The position numbers and the translations under genes were made by a program. From assembly GCA_025201865.1 (NCBI GenBank), contig MU602789.1, positions 4,096 to 51,792 of the forward strand: a stretch of 47,697 bases of DNA. Direction: 5' to 3'. The notes beneath the pieces were generated by a model. The model was not told the DNA's origin, did not search any database, and saw only the letters and a list, made by a program, of their open reading frames with translations. This DNA comes from Ramicandelaber brevisporus. Taxonomy: Eukaryota > Kickxellomycota > Ramicandelaberales > Ramicandelaberaceae. Positions 1 to 7,916 of the stretch are shown here, in pieces (position 1 is the stretch's first letter; every line of letters begins with the position of its first letter).

Positions 1-1451
1 TCCTTAATGTTCTTGAACTTCGAGACGAACTCGACCCACAAATCCAAGTGCTCTTGGAAATATCCCTTAAGTCTCAAACGCCGCACTGGTGATTTCACAT
101 TCTTAGAGATCTCGTTTGTGTGTTCAACAACATCTTTAGACACTCTACAATCCCAAATCTCAAGTTCCACTAAGTTTGGACAGTAAGTAAAGATGAATCG
201 CACCATATCAACTGTCAGTGTCACATTACGGAGTTTTATCGAGCGTAGTCGGTTCATGACTATACTGGGCATGGTAATTGTGCTACTCTGTCCAATATAG
301 GGCTTGCTGTAACAATCTCTAAGAGCTAATACTTGGAGAAACTTGAGCTTTGGCAGAAGATCAGCCAGATTATAGGAATCCACATCACTGACATAATTAA
401 ACGTAATCAAATTGGGCAATGCGGTTGCCAAGTACGTGATGTAGTCCTGTTTGATGTTGCCAGCTAGTCTCAGTTGCGTTATATTCGGCCAGGCCTGAGA
501 TAGAATGATTGGCAAAGCAGGGCCATTCTGGTGAACACAGTCACTATCACGAACATCTATATTGAGTGTTCTGACTGATGGGAATCGCTCTGATGTCAAT
601 CCAAGTAAACTGTTCTCTTTATGACCTGTGCAACAAGTGCTTAAATGTAATTCAGATACAAATGGGAATGTGACATTCGATGTTCTGTAGATGTTATTCA
701 GATAGCGACCAGAGCATCCAGGGAAAGAAAGATGGAGGTGATCCAACGAAGATGCCATATCCACAAGGAGATTCTCTGGAATAGTTCGTCTGAAGGCAAA
801 AAGTGAAATCCGCATTCGTTTTTTGTTTATGATGTTGCTGTATAAACTCGTGATTTCCTCCAACAACTTATCTACGTTTACAAAGCTCAATTCTATCTCA
901 TTTACGTGACCACTCAAAGAATCATTATTAGCCCAATCACTCAGTAAATCAAACTCTACCTTACTCCAGTGGCTCACACTGATGATTACTTTACGGAGAT
1001 TGCGAAGTAAATCCAGCTGTCCAGCTTGCAAATTCGATCCAGATGTATCGCTATAAATAGACACGGACATCACATTCGGCATCAAAGAGGCAATGCTCGC
1101 CACTACAAATCCATATGTGTCAATTGCCAGCCGATTCACTAAATGTCCATAACGACTAAGGGCAGACATCTGGATCTCGGATTTCTTGATCTGCCAGGTA
1201 CTTACACTACGCCAGACAACTCGCGAGAACACATCGTGGAACTGTCGATTAACAGTTAGTATCGATGCGGCTTCACGTCGTGAAAGGTAGCGCGCAGAGT
1301 GCTCGAGCAACTCCAGCGGCAAGCCAAAGAGCGGGAAAGGCAAGCCAAGTTTACCGCAACGGTTGAGGTCCAGATGACCAGCTTCAGCCAAAGTATCGTT
1401 GATCTTGAACAGCTCGTCATCGCTAGCACAAACACGATTAGGTTGAGTCAT
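1..1451 (-). CDS. F-box/leucine-rich-repeat-like protein, C-terminus cut by window edge
   Basis: The frame starts at the ATG complementary to 1449-1451 and stays open to base 1, giving at least 483 residues; the end lies outside the window. Near residues 43-85 there is an F-box-like stretch (LPLELLEHSARYLSRREAAS, then a QFHDVF..VVW motif). Downstream are irregular leucine-rich segments such as FPSVRTLNIDV, WPNITQLRLAG, LPNLITFNYV and CPNLVELEIWDC, typical of F-box/LRR substrate receptors. Family knowledge suggests an SCF ubiquitin-ligase adaptor; the substrate is unknown. Codon use is AT-richer (TTA, ATA, AAT) than in the housekeeping genes to its right, as expected for a fast-evolving, lineage-expanded family. 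The LRRs are weak, so the F-box assignment is moderate, while the coding call is strong. Confidence 0.75.
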   Translation of the reverse strand, partial: MTQPNRVCASDDELFKINDTLAEAGHLDLNRCGKLGLPFPLFGLPLELLEHSARYLSRREAASILTVNRQFHDVFSRVVWRSVSTWQIKKSEIQMSALSRYGHLVNRLAIDTYGFVVASIASLMPNVMSVSIYSDTSGSNLQAGQLDLLRNLRKVIISVSHWSKVEFDLLSDWANNDSLSGHVNEIELSFVNVDKLLEEITSLYSNIINKKRMRISLFAFRRTIPENLLVDMASSLDHLHLSFPGCSGRYLNNIYRTSNVTFPFVSELHLSTCCTGHKENSLLGLTSERFPSVRTLNIDVRDSDCVHQNGPALPIILSQAWPNITQLRLAGNIKQDYITYLATALPNLITFNYVSDVDSYNLADLLPKLKFLQVLALRDCYSKPYIGQSSTITMPSIVMNRLRSIKLRNVTLTVDMVRFIFTYCPNLVELEIWDCRVSKDVVEHTNEISKNVKSPVRRLRLKGYFQEHLDLWVEFVSKFKNIK

Positions 1452-2064
1452 AGTGATTAGTTTGTTTTGTTGACGGTATGAAGTTGGATAAGAATACCAC
1501 TCCTTACAAAATCCGCAGTCAGCCAGGCTCGCGAACGACTATATTGGAACACACTCAGAATGACCTCTATTTTTAGTTCTCGCGCTGTTTCCTGTGTATT
1601 CTCTGGTGTTAAGCCAAGTCGAAACTTACTGTCAAACTCTATCCCCAACTCGCACAACACTGGGCCGTGTCAAAATTCAGTTTTGACGGTGCCAACTCAC
1701 ATAACTCAAACACCATGGCAACTTTTGTGCTACAACAATCTACCTCAACGAATGCCGTTGATTTGCCGACGTTGATCGACATGAAAGTTGCAATGTTGTC
1801 TATCGAGTACGACAAGACAATATTGTATATAAGATTTAAGGATTAAAAGGGAGTCCAGAATCATCCCCAAAAGGGTCTGGACGGAAGCGTAATGAGAGTG
1901 AGAAAATAAATCATTTTTAATAAATTCGCTCTCATTGCAAAGTTGAATATTATTGGCGTTTTCCCCAGTACCGCATGGGTTCTTTCGCATTCGGCAGTAC
2001 AATATGAAACAATCTGGATACTTAAAATGAAGTACTTTAAGTTAAAAGAATAGGGCTAATATGT
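1452..2064. other. Intergenic, no supported gene
   Basis: This AT-rich stretch separates the F-box-like gene from the small secreted protein gene. It is upstream of the first and downstream of the second, both on the minus strand. Only short frames of up to about 85 codons are present, without signal peptides or recognisable motifs. I see nothing else. Confidence 0.5.
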
Positions 2065-2262
2065 TTATGGGCAAATACGGCCATGTCCGCATTCACAATC
2101 ACGGAGGCAATCGCGACGCTCAACTGCACAGATATTCTGTGGCCGAGTCTGGATACACTCTTTGTACTCGCTTGCGCAGATGGCACTGCAGGAGGGGAGT
2201 GCGTGAACAGCCGCGGCGGCCAGAGCCACAACCAGAGCAAAAACAGTGGTAGAAATCTTCAT
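2065..2262 (-). CDS. Small secreted cysteine-rich protein (65 aa)
   Basis: The ORF encodes a clear signal peptide (MKIS, then a hydrophobic core rich in Val, Ala and Leu, with likely cleavage after AVHA near residue 21). The mature part is about 44 residues with eight cysteines at 25, 29, 36, 45, 52, 56, 58 and 64. Eight even-numbered cysteines in so short a chain imply a disulfide-knotted extracellular peptide. I do not recognise the family and assign no activity. A TATA box on the same strand (2372-2378) lies about 110 bp upstream of the ATG, which supports a real gene over the overlapping frames. It could be a lineage-specific effector-like or cell-wall-associated peptide, but that is inference. 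Confidence 0.6.
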   Translation of the reverse strand: MKISTTVFALVVALAAAAVHALPSCSAICASEYKECIQTRPQNICAVERRDCLRDCECGHGRICP

Positions 2263-2371
2263 TGGTTGCTAGAAGTCTGTGAGAATGTTGTTGTTGAGAT
2301 AGTAAGTAGCAAGTGACAGGTGACAAGTGTCGAACGTCAGTGAAGTGAAGTGCGTGTTATAACAGCCAGGT

Positions 2372-2378
2372 CTTTATA
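2372..2378 (-). promoter_or_regulatory. TATA box of the cysteine-rich protein gene
   Basis: The minus strand reads TATAAAG here, about 110 bp upstream of the ATG at 2262. Position and orientation fit a core promoter for the small secreted protein. Confidence 0.5.
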
Positions 2379-2556
2379 GAGGTCATGGACAGTCCAGACC
2401 ACATGGCTTGGTGGTATAGTGGCTCCAATATTAATAGTGGCTCCACATGTCAATAAAGACCGTGGATGCGCGGCACCATATATATGTGTAAAAAGAACAA
2501 AGAACAAATATTCCTGAGTTGAAAAAAGAGTTGGCGGCATGTGCAACCAACTGTTT

Positions 2557-2590
2557 AACCAGGGAACTTTATTAACCAGGGAACTTTGTT
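2557..2590. repeat. 17-bp tandem duplication
   Basis: Two adjacent 17-bp copies (2557-2573 and 2574-2590) share the core AACCAGGGAACTTT and differ at one base. They lie upstream of RPS14. Confidence 0.8.
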
Positions 2591-2913
2591 AACAATTAGG
2601 CAGAATACCACGTGTTTGTCTAATAATGACTATCGTCCATTTAAAATTCGGGAATTTCAGCAAAGGTGACCTGTATTTTTGAAAAAATCGAAAAATCAAA
2701 ATCAAAAACAAAAAACAAAAAGAAAAGAAAAAAGAAAAGAAACAACAAAAGTTCGGCAGCAGCAGATCTGGCCAGTGAATCTCTCATTGTTGAGAGGTCG
2801 TGATTTCCTTCCCTTTCGCAACAACTCCAAACTCTTTTTCTTTGCTCTTCGCCGCCAGCTTTGTTCATAACGACAAGCCCGCCAGCAAGTAAACTCAAAC
2901 CAACAACAAAAAA

Positions 2914-3369
2914 ATGTCCAAGAAGGTTTCCAAGAAAGTCCAGGTTCAGGAGCAGGTCTCTCTCGGCCCAAAGGTCCGTGAGGGTGAGCTCGTTTTCGGC
3001 GTTGCCCACATCCTTGCCTCCCACAACGATACCTTCGTCCACGTTACTGATTTGACTGGTCGCGAAACCCTCGTCCGTGTCACCGGTGGTATGATGGTCA
3101 AGGCTGATCGTGATGAGCCATCTCCATACGCTGCTATGCTTGCCGCCCAGCAGGCTGCTGAGAAGCTCCGCGAGCTCGGCATCACCGCTCTGCACGTCAA
3201 GATCCGTGCCGTCGGTGGCAACGGCCCAAAGACCCCAGGTCCAGGTGGTCAGTCCGCTCTCCGCGCTCTGGCTCGTGCTGGCATCAAGATTGGCCGCATT
3301 GAGGACGTCACCCCAATCCCAACCGACTCTACCCGCCGCAAGGGTGGTCGCCGTGGTCGCCGTCTGTAA
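2914..3369 (+). CDS. RPS14: 40S ribosomal protein S14 (uS11)
   Basis: This 151-residue protein matches the length and sequence of eukaryotic uS11, which lies on the small-subunit platform and contacts the 3' region of 18S rRNA. Diagnostic segments are [21 protein letters not shown], with [19 protein letters not shown] and [10 protein letters not shown] following, and the basic C-terminal tail [12 protein letters not shown]. The start is the only reasonable ATG and follows an A-run. The gene is intronless, although RPS14 commonly carries introns in other fungi. The upstream A/T tract is probably a nucleosome-excluding element of a strong promoter (inference). Codon choice is strongly biased (CGT/CGC, CTC, GTC, CCA), as expected for high expression. 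Confidence 0.98.
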   Translation: MSKKVSKKVQVQEQVSLGPKVREGELVFGVAHILASHNDTFVHVTDLTGRETLVRVTGGMMVKADRDEPSPYAAMLAAQQAAEKLRELGITALHVKIRAVGGNGPKTPGPGGQSALRALARAGIKIGRIEDVTPIPTDSTRRKGGRRGRRL

Positions 3370-4225
3370 ACGCTCCCTCTCTTTTTTCCCAGCTTTTACA
3401 GCGAGCTACGCGAGAAGTGTTGTGCTCAAACAATCATGGTTATCATTGTTCCTCTTTTAAACGCACTTTGTTTAATCATTTAACTGTGGTTTTGTTTATT
3501 CCCCTTTTTAAAAGCACCACTGCTTCTTTTTCTATAATTACCGAATGGTGACATCGAAGTGTACAAATCCGGTAAATGTGATAGTGTTAGTCGTGCTCAG
3601 TATGTAGGTGAGTGGGGCTGGTGGGCTGACCACTTGTTTTTTTTTTTGACGTTGCACTGAAGCAACGGGGTTTACGATATCATGCTGTATCTCGTAGCAC
3701 ACTGCTTTGCAAACTCACAGTACGACGTGGGTAATCTGTCTCACTGTTGCGGTGACTCCGACACTTTCTGGGCTCATGAGCAGGGACTGGCCGTTTACTA
3801 CGAGAACAACATGTGGTTCCCTCAAAAAGTACTTGTGAGTCGAAGGCTGACCGGACTGCATTGCCAGCTTGGCGCTTTTTCTCATGGAGAAGGAACCAGT
3901 CAGTGCACGTCTATTCATACATTCATTTCACCCAACGGACAACACGGGCTTTAACAAATAATAATCCACGCTCTCTTTGCTGCTGTTGTTGCTGTTGCTG
4001 CTGTTTTCAGTAATCAGACAGCGTCCACACATCATCATTGTCGCCGGAACCCTATATAAACTTCATCAGTTCACCAGGTCGCCGTCGCTGTTGTTGTCGC
4101 CACCGCCATCGTCGTTGCTGTCTTTGCCCCGCTCACCTTCTTTCGCCTCGTGTCCTCATTCGTCTACCTTTCTATCCCTTCCCTCTTCCCTCTCAAGCTC
4201 ACATTATAGCCTGCTTTCTAAACGC
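3370..4225. other. Intergenic, RPS14 3' end and lactone-oxidase promoter
   Basis: The first part is the T-rich 3' flank of RPS14. The second half is the promoter of the lactone oxidase, with a TATATAAA box at 4053-4060 and a pyrimidine-rich leader of about 150 bases. A 90-codon frame at 3682-3954 lacks recognisable features, so I leave it out. Confidence 0.5.
4053..4060 (+). promoter_or_regulatory. TATA box of the lactone-oxidase gene
   Basis: TATATAAA lies about 165 bp upstream of the ATG at 4226 and is followed by a C/T-rich leader. A frame running through this box cannot be coding if transcription starts downstream of it, so it also supports the ATG chosen. Confidence 0.55.
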
Positions 4226-5629
4226 ATGAAAGTGTCATCCACCGTATTCATCACAGCCAGTCTGCTGGCTGCTGCAGCTTCATCGGTCTCGGCCCTTGAC
4301 TACTACACCGAGTTGAATGGACTCAAGTGCACGGCTGCTCGCTACTTGAAACCCACCACTGTCGACGACATCAAGGCGGCCGTCTCATCAAGCTCTTCGA
4401 TTCGCATTCTCGGTGCACGCCACTCCTCATCGGAGATTCTTTGTGCCGGCAACAACGGCACAGCTCTTGACATGTCCGGCTTCACGTCCGTCTCGGTTGA
4501 TGCCAACGCTCGCACCGCAACAGCCGGTGCCGGTGCATTGCTGTCTGACGTGCAAGGTGAGCTGTTCAAGCAGAAGCTGTCTCTTGAACACACCACGCTG
4601 TTTGGAGGCATCACCATTGGTGGCGGAATGGGCACAGGAGCTCACGGTTCAAGTCTTGTGCACGCAACCAATCTGGGCGAGCAGACTGTTTCTCTCAAAG
4701 TTGTGCGCGCCGATGGCTCAGTCGCCACCATTACCGGCGACGAGTTGCGCTTCTATCGCCCGCACCTGGGCTTGCTCGGTGTGATTTACGAGGTCACCCT
4801 GCGTGCTGTCCCGCTGTTCAAGGTTCAAGCAGATGTAACCGAGTACGATGAATCGATCCTGCCCAACATCGGCCACCTCGCCGCTGGCAAGGACCTCTAC
4901 CAGGTCATTTGGTACCCATCCGTCAAGACAGTCGTCACATACACGGCCCAGTACATGCCTATTGACGCTGTTGGCGAAGGTGGCTTCCTGAACATGATTC
5001 CCAATGTCAATCAGATCGAACTCAACTTTTACCAGCTCCTGCTCAAACTCGGTCCGCTGTCATGGTGTCCGCAAGAATACGAAGCCAAGCAGGCTCTGCT
5101 CGGCAGATCCCTGGTCCGTCCGTCGATGCTGCTCAACAACAATCGCCCGAGTACCACTGCAGTTGGCTACCCGCACCAAATGATTGTTTCGTCGTGCCAG
5201 AAGGACAAGTGCCCGTGGACCGTCATGAAGACTATTTCGTTTGGTGTTGCGTTGCCACTGTCGCGTGCTGCCGATGCTGTCAACATTATTCGTGACATTC
5301 GCAGAAAGTATCCAGAATGTTTCCCGCTGATTGGTGTGTTTTTCCGCTTTGCAAAGGCTGCATCCTCGCAGTATTCGGCGGCAGCCGTTGAGCTTGGCAG
5401 AGACACGCTGCACATTGAAGTCGAGCCGCCAATTGATGGAGCGTCGCATCCGTTCTACGCAGAGTTTATGCGCAGAATGGTCAGTGAGGCCGAGGGTCGC
5501 CTGCATTGGGGTAAGAACCTGGAGTTTGGCAAGGCTAACTTTGATGTCAGTGACTTTACTGCTTATATGAAGCAGGTTGATCCCAAGGGTCTCTTCCAGA
5601 ACTCTTGGTCTCAAACTATTTTTGCATAA
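4226..5629 (+). CDS. Secretory-pathway FAD-linked sugar-lactone oxidase (arabinono-1,4-lactone oxidase type)
   Basis: The 467-residue protein has a signal peptide (MKVSSTVFITASLLAAAASS, cleavage near SALD). An FAD-binding PCMH domain follows (about 35-215), with ILGARHSSS and GTGAHGSS, and then a C-terminal ALO domain with GRLHWGK and a DPKGLFQNSW ending. Family members oxidise aldono-1,4-lactones or related polyols with O2, giving ascorbate-type products and H2O2. His66 sits where the covalently FAD-linked histidine lies in animal gulonolactone oxidase. Yeast Alo1 is mitochondrial, so entry into the secretory pathway here is unusual; the true substrate may be an extracellular sugar or lactone. 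The open frame extends upstream to 3977 but has no ATG and crosses the TATA box, so 4226 is the start. Confidence 0.85.
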   Translation: MKVSSTVFITASLLAAAASSVSALDYYTELNGLKCTAARYLKPTTVDDIKAAVSSSSSIRILGARHSSSEILCAGNNGTALDMSGFTSVSVDANARTATAGAGALLSDVQGELFKQKLSLEHTTLFGGITIGGGMGTGAHGSSLVHATNLGEQTVSLKVVRADGSVATITGDELRFYRPHLGLLGVIYEVTLRAVPLFKVQADVTEYDESILPNIGHLAAGKDLYQVIWYPSVKTVVTYTAQYMPIDAVGEGGFLNMIPNVNQIELNFYQLLLKLGPLSWCPQEYEAKQALLGRSLVRPSMLLNNNRPSTTAVGYPHQMIVSSCQKDKCPWTVMKTISFGVALPLSRAADAVNIIRDIRRKYPECFPLIGVFFRFAKAASSQYSAAAVELGRDTLHIEVEPPIDGASHPFYAEFMRRMVSEAEGRLHWGKNLEFGKANFDVSDFTAYMKQVDPKGLFQNSWSQTIFA

Positions 5630-6177
5630 GTAATCGAAGATCCATCAAACCTGTTTAATTGAATGCCCTCTTTTCCTCCTCCTGTTTAAATATCTTTATT
5701 GCATTAATAATGCCTAACTATCACCTGACAAATTCGGGTCGCATCTCGGTCAATCAAGGCGAACGCGAAATAGAAAAAATAAAATGTGCACGAGACACCA
5801 TGGATTCATTGTCTCTCTCTCTCTCTCTACGTTCCTGTGTGGAATCGTTATGAACTCTTTGCCACGTCTGTGTTTGCTACGATTGCAGCAGACTCGTGCC
5901 CAACAATTTTCGGCCTTCTAGTCATGGATTGGCATTAGTCAGCAGTAGCTTGGCAGCCGAGGAGATTCCCGAATTCAGTTTGGGTTAATCGGAGTTGACT
6001 TCGGCGCCGGGAGGGGGAGGCGTGTGCCACATAAATACTCGAGGGATGTCACGAGTCAACAGGAAACGTGGTCTATGCTGATTATCAGTATCAACAACAA
6101 CAACAACAACAGCAACAACAACAACAACTCGCCTCGAGTACATACACACAAAGTACACACTCACTCACAAAGCAACC
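5630..6177. other. Intergenic, upstream of the GST gene
   Basis: It contains a (TC)n tract at 5812-5828, a TATA-like CATAAATA at 6030-6037, and a CAA/CAG-rich leader (about 6090-6130) just upstream of the GST ATG. No gene is supported. Confidence 0.5.
6030..6037 (+). promoter_or_regulatory. TATA-like box of the GST gene
   Basis: CATAAATA lies about 140 bp upstream of the GST start codon and is followed by the CAA-rich leader. Confidence 0.4.
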
Positions 6178-6861
6178 ATGTCTGCCGAACAAGTCCAGTA
6201 CGAGCTCGTTTACTTCCCAGGTGTTGGCCGCGCTGAGGCTGCCCGCGCTCTGCTTTCTCTCGGTGACGCCAAGTGGAAGGTCACCAACGTCACTCAGGCC
6301 GAGTGGGCCTCGTACAAGCCAACCACTCCACTTGGCTACCTCCCAATTCTGCGCGAGTACAACCCAGCCACCGGCGAGCAGGTGCTCGAGCTCTCCGAGA
6401 GCTCTGCCATCGAGTCCTACCTCGCCTCCAAGGTCGGCGCCAACGGTACTAACGACAAAGAGGCTGCTCTCATTGCCAGCATCCGCGCCAACTTTGAGGG
6501 TCTGTTCACCAAGATTACCGCCACTTTCCTCATCCAGGATGCTGCTGAGAAGGCCGAGGCTATCAAGAAGCTGCGCGAGCCAACTGCCTACCTGGTCGCG
6601 AAGCACGAGAAGTTCCTGGATGCGAACCACAAGGGCGGAAACGGACACTATGTCGGCGACAAGCTGAGCTATGCCGACATCTCTGGATTCCAGCTTGTCA
6701 ACTTGGCCAAGCGCTTCAACCTTGAGGACCTGGTCAACGAGGAGAATGCGCCATTGCTGAACAAGGTCAAGATTGCCGTGGCCACCAACCCAGGACTGCA
6801 GGGCTACCTCCAGGATGTTGTTGCTCGTGCTGCTGCCCAGGCTGCTGCTGCCTCTCAATAA
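6178..6861 (+). CDS. Cytosolic glutathione S-transferase (sigma/alpha-like)
   Basis: The 227-residue length is typical for a soluble GST. The N-terminal thioredoxin-fold domain (about 5-90) begins YELVYFPGVGRAEAARALL; the Tyr is in the catalytic position of Tyr-type GSTs. LGYLPILRE carries the cis-proline, and LELSESSAIESYLA is the glutathione-binding SES(A)I motif. The helical C-terminal domain (about 100-215) contains GDKLSYADI, the conserved N-capping region with its Asp. It would conjugate glutathione to electrophiles or act as a glutathione peroxidase/isomerase. There is no targeting signal, so a cytosolic location is likely. Codon bias suggests high expression. An eEF1B-gamma N-domain is less likely because no EF1G domain follows. 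Confidence 0.92.
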   Translation: MSAEQVQYELVYFPGVGRAEAARALLSLGDAKWKVTNVTQAEWASYKPTTPLGYLPILREYNPATGEQVLELSESSAIESYLASKVGANGTNDKEAALIASIRANFEGLFTKITATFLIQDAAEKAEAIKKLREPTAYLVAKHEKFLDANHKGGNGHYVGDKLSYADISGFQLVNLAKRFNLEDLVNEENAPLLNKVKIAVATNPGLQGYLQDVVARAAAQAAAASQ

Positions 6862-7087
6862 GCAAAGTGCTCCCCCATAAACTTGACATAAACCTCTTCG
6901 CTTGCAATCAGATTGAATCCCTGTCACAGGTTACAAATACTCGCTCGAATCCACCCTATTTGACGACATCTATCGACTTCCACCACCGCCACTACCAAAC
7001 CAAACAAAACAAAACCAAACCAAAGCGGATTTTACCAACCAAAACTTTTTTTTCGACCGCAAAAATTACCTATTCATAAACCACACC

Positions 7088-7774
7088 ATGTCGGGAAGCT
7101 CGAGATTCTGGCAGCTTGTTCTGCGTCAACAGCCATACAGACAGCAACAGCAACAACAGCAGCTGCAGCGGCTCAGTAGGTTCCCATCGGTGGTGCTAGC
7201 GAGCCAGATCTCGCTTGCAACTTCGATTGATAACACAGCGCGGAGACTTGTTTCGACGCAGATCACCTCCCCGGTGAGATCTTCCGACTATTCCTCCTCG
7301 ACGTCCCGTCTGACATGCATTTCCAATCTATCATCCTCATCATGGCATCCACAGTCGCACAGACACTTCTCCAGAACATCCACGGCGCAGCACGGAGGCA
7401 CAGCCAAGGCCGGTAGCGGTGATTTAACTGTCAACTTCATTACTCCAGAGGGCGAAACCATCACAGTCAAAGCTAACGAAGGCGAAAGTATATTGGACAT
7501 TGCGCACGCAAACGAGGTTGAGCTGGAGGGTGCATGCGAAGCATCGCTGGCGTGCTCGACGTGCCATGTTATACTGGAGGAAGACGTTTACAACAAGCTT
7601 GAGGAGCCAAGCGATGAGGAGAATGACATGTTGGACCTGGCATTCGGATTGACAGAGACGAGCAGACTGGGATGCCAGATTATAATGAGCAAGGAGCTAG
7701 ATGGTATTACATGCAGATTGCCATCCGCCACGAGAAACATGGCAGTAGATGGATTCAAGCCAAAGCCACATTAA
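7088..7774 (+). CDS. YAH1: Mitochondrial [2Fe-2S] ferredoxin (adrenodoxin/Yah1 type)
   Basis: The C-terminal ~115 residues form an adrenodoxin-type ferredoxin: [20 protein letters not shown], then the cluster ligands Cys150, Cys156, Cys159 (C-x5-C-x2-C) and Cys196, ending in the [10 protein letters not shown] motif. Mitochondrial ferredoxins pass electrons from ferredoxin reductase to Fe-S cluster assembly and heme A/ubiquinone synthesis. The first ~105 residues are Arg/Ser/Gln-rich with few acids, containing [12 protein letters not shown] and [10 protein letters not shown], and act as a long presequence. That presequence is longer than the usual 40-60 residues. The acidic stretch [20 protein letters not shown] is the partner-binding helix region. 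The ATG at 7088 is in good context after a leader rich in CCAAA/CAAAA. Confidence 0.96.
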   Translation: MSGSSRFWQLVLRQQPYRQQQQQQQLQRLSRFPSVVLASQISLATSIDNTARRLVSTQITSPVRSSDYSSSTSRLTCISNLSSSSWHPQSHRHFSRTSTAQHGGTAKAGSGDLTVNFITPEGETITVKANEGESILDIAHANEVELEGACEASLACSTCHVILEEDVYNKLEEPSDEENDMLDLAFGLTETSRLGCQIIMSKELDGITCRLPSATRNMAVDGFKPKPH

Positions 7775-7847
7775 AGTCATAGAATCGCAGTAAAATGAAT
7801 GAACACCTCATGCTCCTTTTCTTTCTTTCTCTTTTGAACTCCCACAA

Positions 7848-7855
7848 TATAAATA
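7848..7855 (+). promoter_or_regulatory. TATA box of the farnesyltransferase beta gene
   Basis: TATAAATA lies 69 bp upstream of the ATG at 7917 and only about 75 bp after the ferredoxin stop, so the whole promoter is compressed into about 140 bp. Confidence 0.55.
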
Positions 7856-7916
7856 CGAAACGCACAACACAACACAGCACAGCACAGTGCACACTCAAAC
7901 ACGTGACAGAACGGTG

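Larger units (their letters stand above)
2263..2913. other. Divergent intergenic region, secreted peptide / RPS14
   Basis: This region holds the promoters of the leftward cysteine-rich gene and the rightward RPS14 gene. It contains the leftward TATA box, a 17-bp tandem duplication at 2557-2590, a CACGTG palindrome at 2609-2614, and a long A-rich tract from about 2680 to 2750. The last 150 bases form the RPS14 leader. A long minus-strand frame across RPS14 is an antisense shadow. Confidence 0.5.

Noticed and set aside
2641-3195. 184-codon minus-strand frame across RPS14
   Set aside because: It is antisense to a certain ribosomal protein gene.
3682-3954. 90-codon plus-strand frame
   Set aside because: It has no signal peptide, domain or promoter, and lies in non-coding flank between two strong genes; a chance frame is more likely.
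3977-4225. N-terminal extension of the lactone oxidase
   Set aside because: The frame starts with TTG, has no ATG before 4226, and runs through a TATATAAA box; the signal peptide starts at 4226.
7887-7916. Earlier start for farnesyltransferase beta
   Set aside because: That position is GTG; the first ATG is 7917, downstream of a TATA box.
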